From NCBI GenBank assembly GCA_008711295.1, contig VUYV01000216.1, positions 801,802-865,801 on the forward strand: a stretch of DNA of 64,000 bases, read 5' to 3'. Below, piece after piece: positions 63,119 through 64,000 of this stretch. The notes beneath the pieces are model-generated. The model saw only the letters and a program-made list of their open reading frames with translations, had not been told where the DNA came from and made no database searches. This stretch comes from Anarhynchus alexandrinus. Its lineage: Eukaryota > Chordata > Aves > Charadriiformes > Charadriidae. Made by a program: the position numbers and the translations under genes. Position 1 is the stretch's first letter. The number at the start of each line of letters is the position of its first letter.

Positions 63119-64000
63119 AACCCTAGATAATTTGTTCATCTCAGCGAATTAGATATGCTATACGTAAGTATTCTAGACATTAACTCTTTCCTTCAATACC
63201 AAGACTAATCACAGTCAGTTTCAAAATCTTACTGCTTTCCATCATCTCCTTTGGCTGGCTGTTTCTCTCATGACCCCTGGCATTTTCTATTTCATATCTA
63301 ATAGAGACGATACATTCATTGCAGACATAGACATGCACAGTGCTTAGACCACGTTTTCAAATGGAGCTTCCATATTTGTCTGATTTCGGGGGGAATGCTT
63401 GTTTTGAATCACTGACACGGCTAGAAAGACTTCCCACCACCCTCTGTATTTCTGAAAATGTACTCCTGACTTTTTTCCCTGCTTGCTGAAGTGCAGAGGA
63501 GTTACCGGTTTGTGTTTCTCTTCCTCTGCCCCGACAGTCCAGAACACCGGGCTAATGGCTATAGCTAATAAGCGTACAAGCAGTGCAATGCATTCAGTTA
63601 CCTGATACATAGGAAACTGGCTAATACATATTGTACTTTGAAAAACAGCCTTTTTCCTCTCACTTCTTCATACCACCAGCCCTTTTCTGCACGTAATATA
63701 AATGAGATAAAAATCCTCTAATCCAGACAAACATTATTTTTTAAAAACATTTCATGAAATGTCTGTCACTGGGTATTTTGGGATGACCTAAAATTACCAA
63801 ATGCAATTTGGAGACGCTAACTTGTTCCACTGATCAATTTTTAACCCATACTTATCCTACATTTCAAAATGTCTCTCTGTGGCATGTCGCTGGAAAAGAT
63901 CTGTGCTGACAGAGTTCCATGATACGTTATAATACCGTACTGAAAAGGAAACAGAAATAACTGGGAAACATATTTTTAAATCTACACAGCTCTTAGAAGA

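Larger units (their letters stand above)
39713..64000. other. Distal intergenic sequence, no gene seen
   Basis: Over 24 kb of AT-rich sequence has no CpG island of the strength seen near 10 or 16 kb and no recognised exon or transposon. Weak CpG-richer patches occur at about 49970-50110 and 57610-57740. About 58780-59180 is a repeat-free block with homeodomain-type cores (TTTAATTG, TTTTAATTAAAT, ATAATTGG) that reads like conserved non-coding DNA. Short repeats are listed separately. Open frames here are short and lack domains. Confidence 0.5.

Noticed and set aside
1..64000. CRISPR arrays, operons, bacterial mobile elements, tRNA or rRNA genes
   Set aside because: None seen. The window is avian-type nuclear DNA; no cloverleaf or rRNA-like sequence was recognised by eye.

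Overview
This is vertebrate nuclear DNA, almost certainly from a bird and probably a neoavian. The evidence is several CR1 LINE fragments with the avian-type 3' end (ATTCTATGATTCTATG), a solo LTR of a type common in bird genomes, sparse repeats, a moderately AT-rich background, and isolated CpG islands. There is no sign of bacterial gene organisation.

The one gene I can name is UNC5C (netrin receptor UNC5C), read on the minus strand. Its first coding exon is at 10229-10352, inside a strong CpG island (about 9740-10960) that should hold the promoter and 5' UTR. Positions 1-10228 are the 5' part of the very long first intron; no second exon is present. From about 10960 to 64000 the window covers the 5' flank of UNC5C. 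I recognise no known gene there, which fits a gene-poor interval upstream of UNC5C.

The flank is not featureless. A second CpG-rich island lies at about 15960-16265. It has a plus-oriented YY1-like motif overlapping a good-context ATG, so it could start a plus-strand transcript divergent from UNC5C. At 38707-38830 there is an exon-like segment: consensus acceptor with branch-point-like sequence, 41 open codons with a helix-like acidic peptide, and a GTAAGT donor. It is followed in compatible phase by another acceptor and a 59-codon open frame ending in a stop (39293-39472). A 25-nt micro-exon-like segment lies at 35862-35886, and a minus-strand Met-initiated segment with a perfect donor at 30388-30498. 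These are the best candidates for something undescribed, and all are predictions needing RNA evidence.

Transposable elements are CR1 copies at 829-955 (-), 22190-23004 (+, internally deleted), 29140-29437 (+, interrupted by a 2-N assembly gap) and perhaps 23440-23478 (-), plus a solo LTR at 36269-36860 (+). Simple repeats, G-runs, short minisatellites and four runs of N are listed. The rest looks like ordinary intronic or intergenic sequence, with a few AT-rich blocks that could be conserved non-coding elements.
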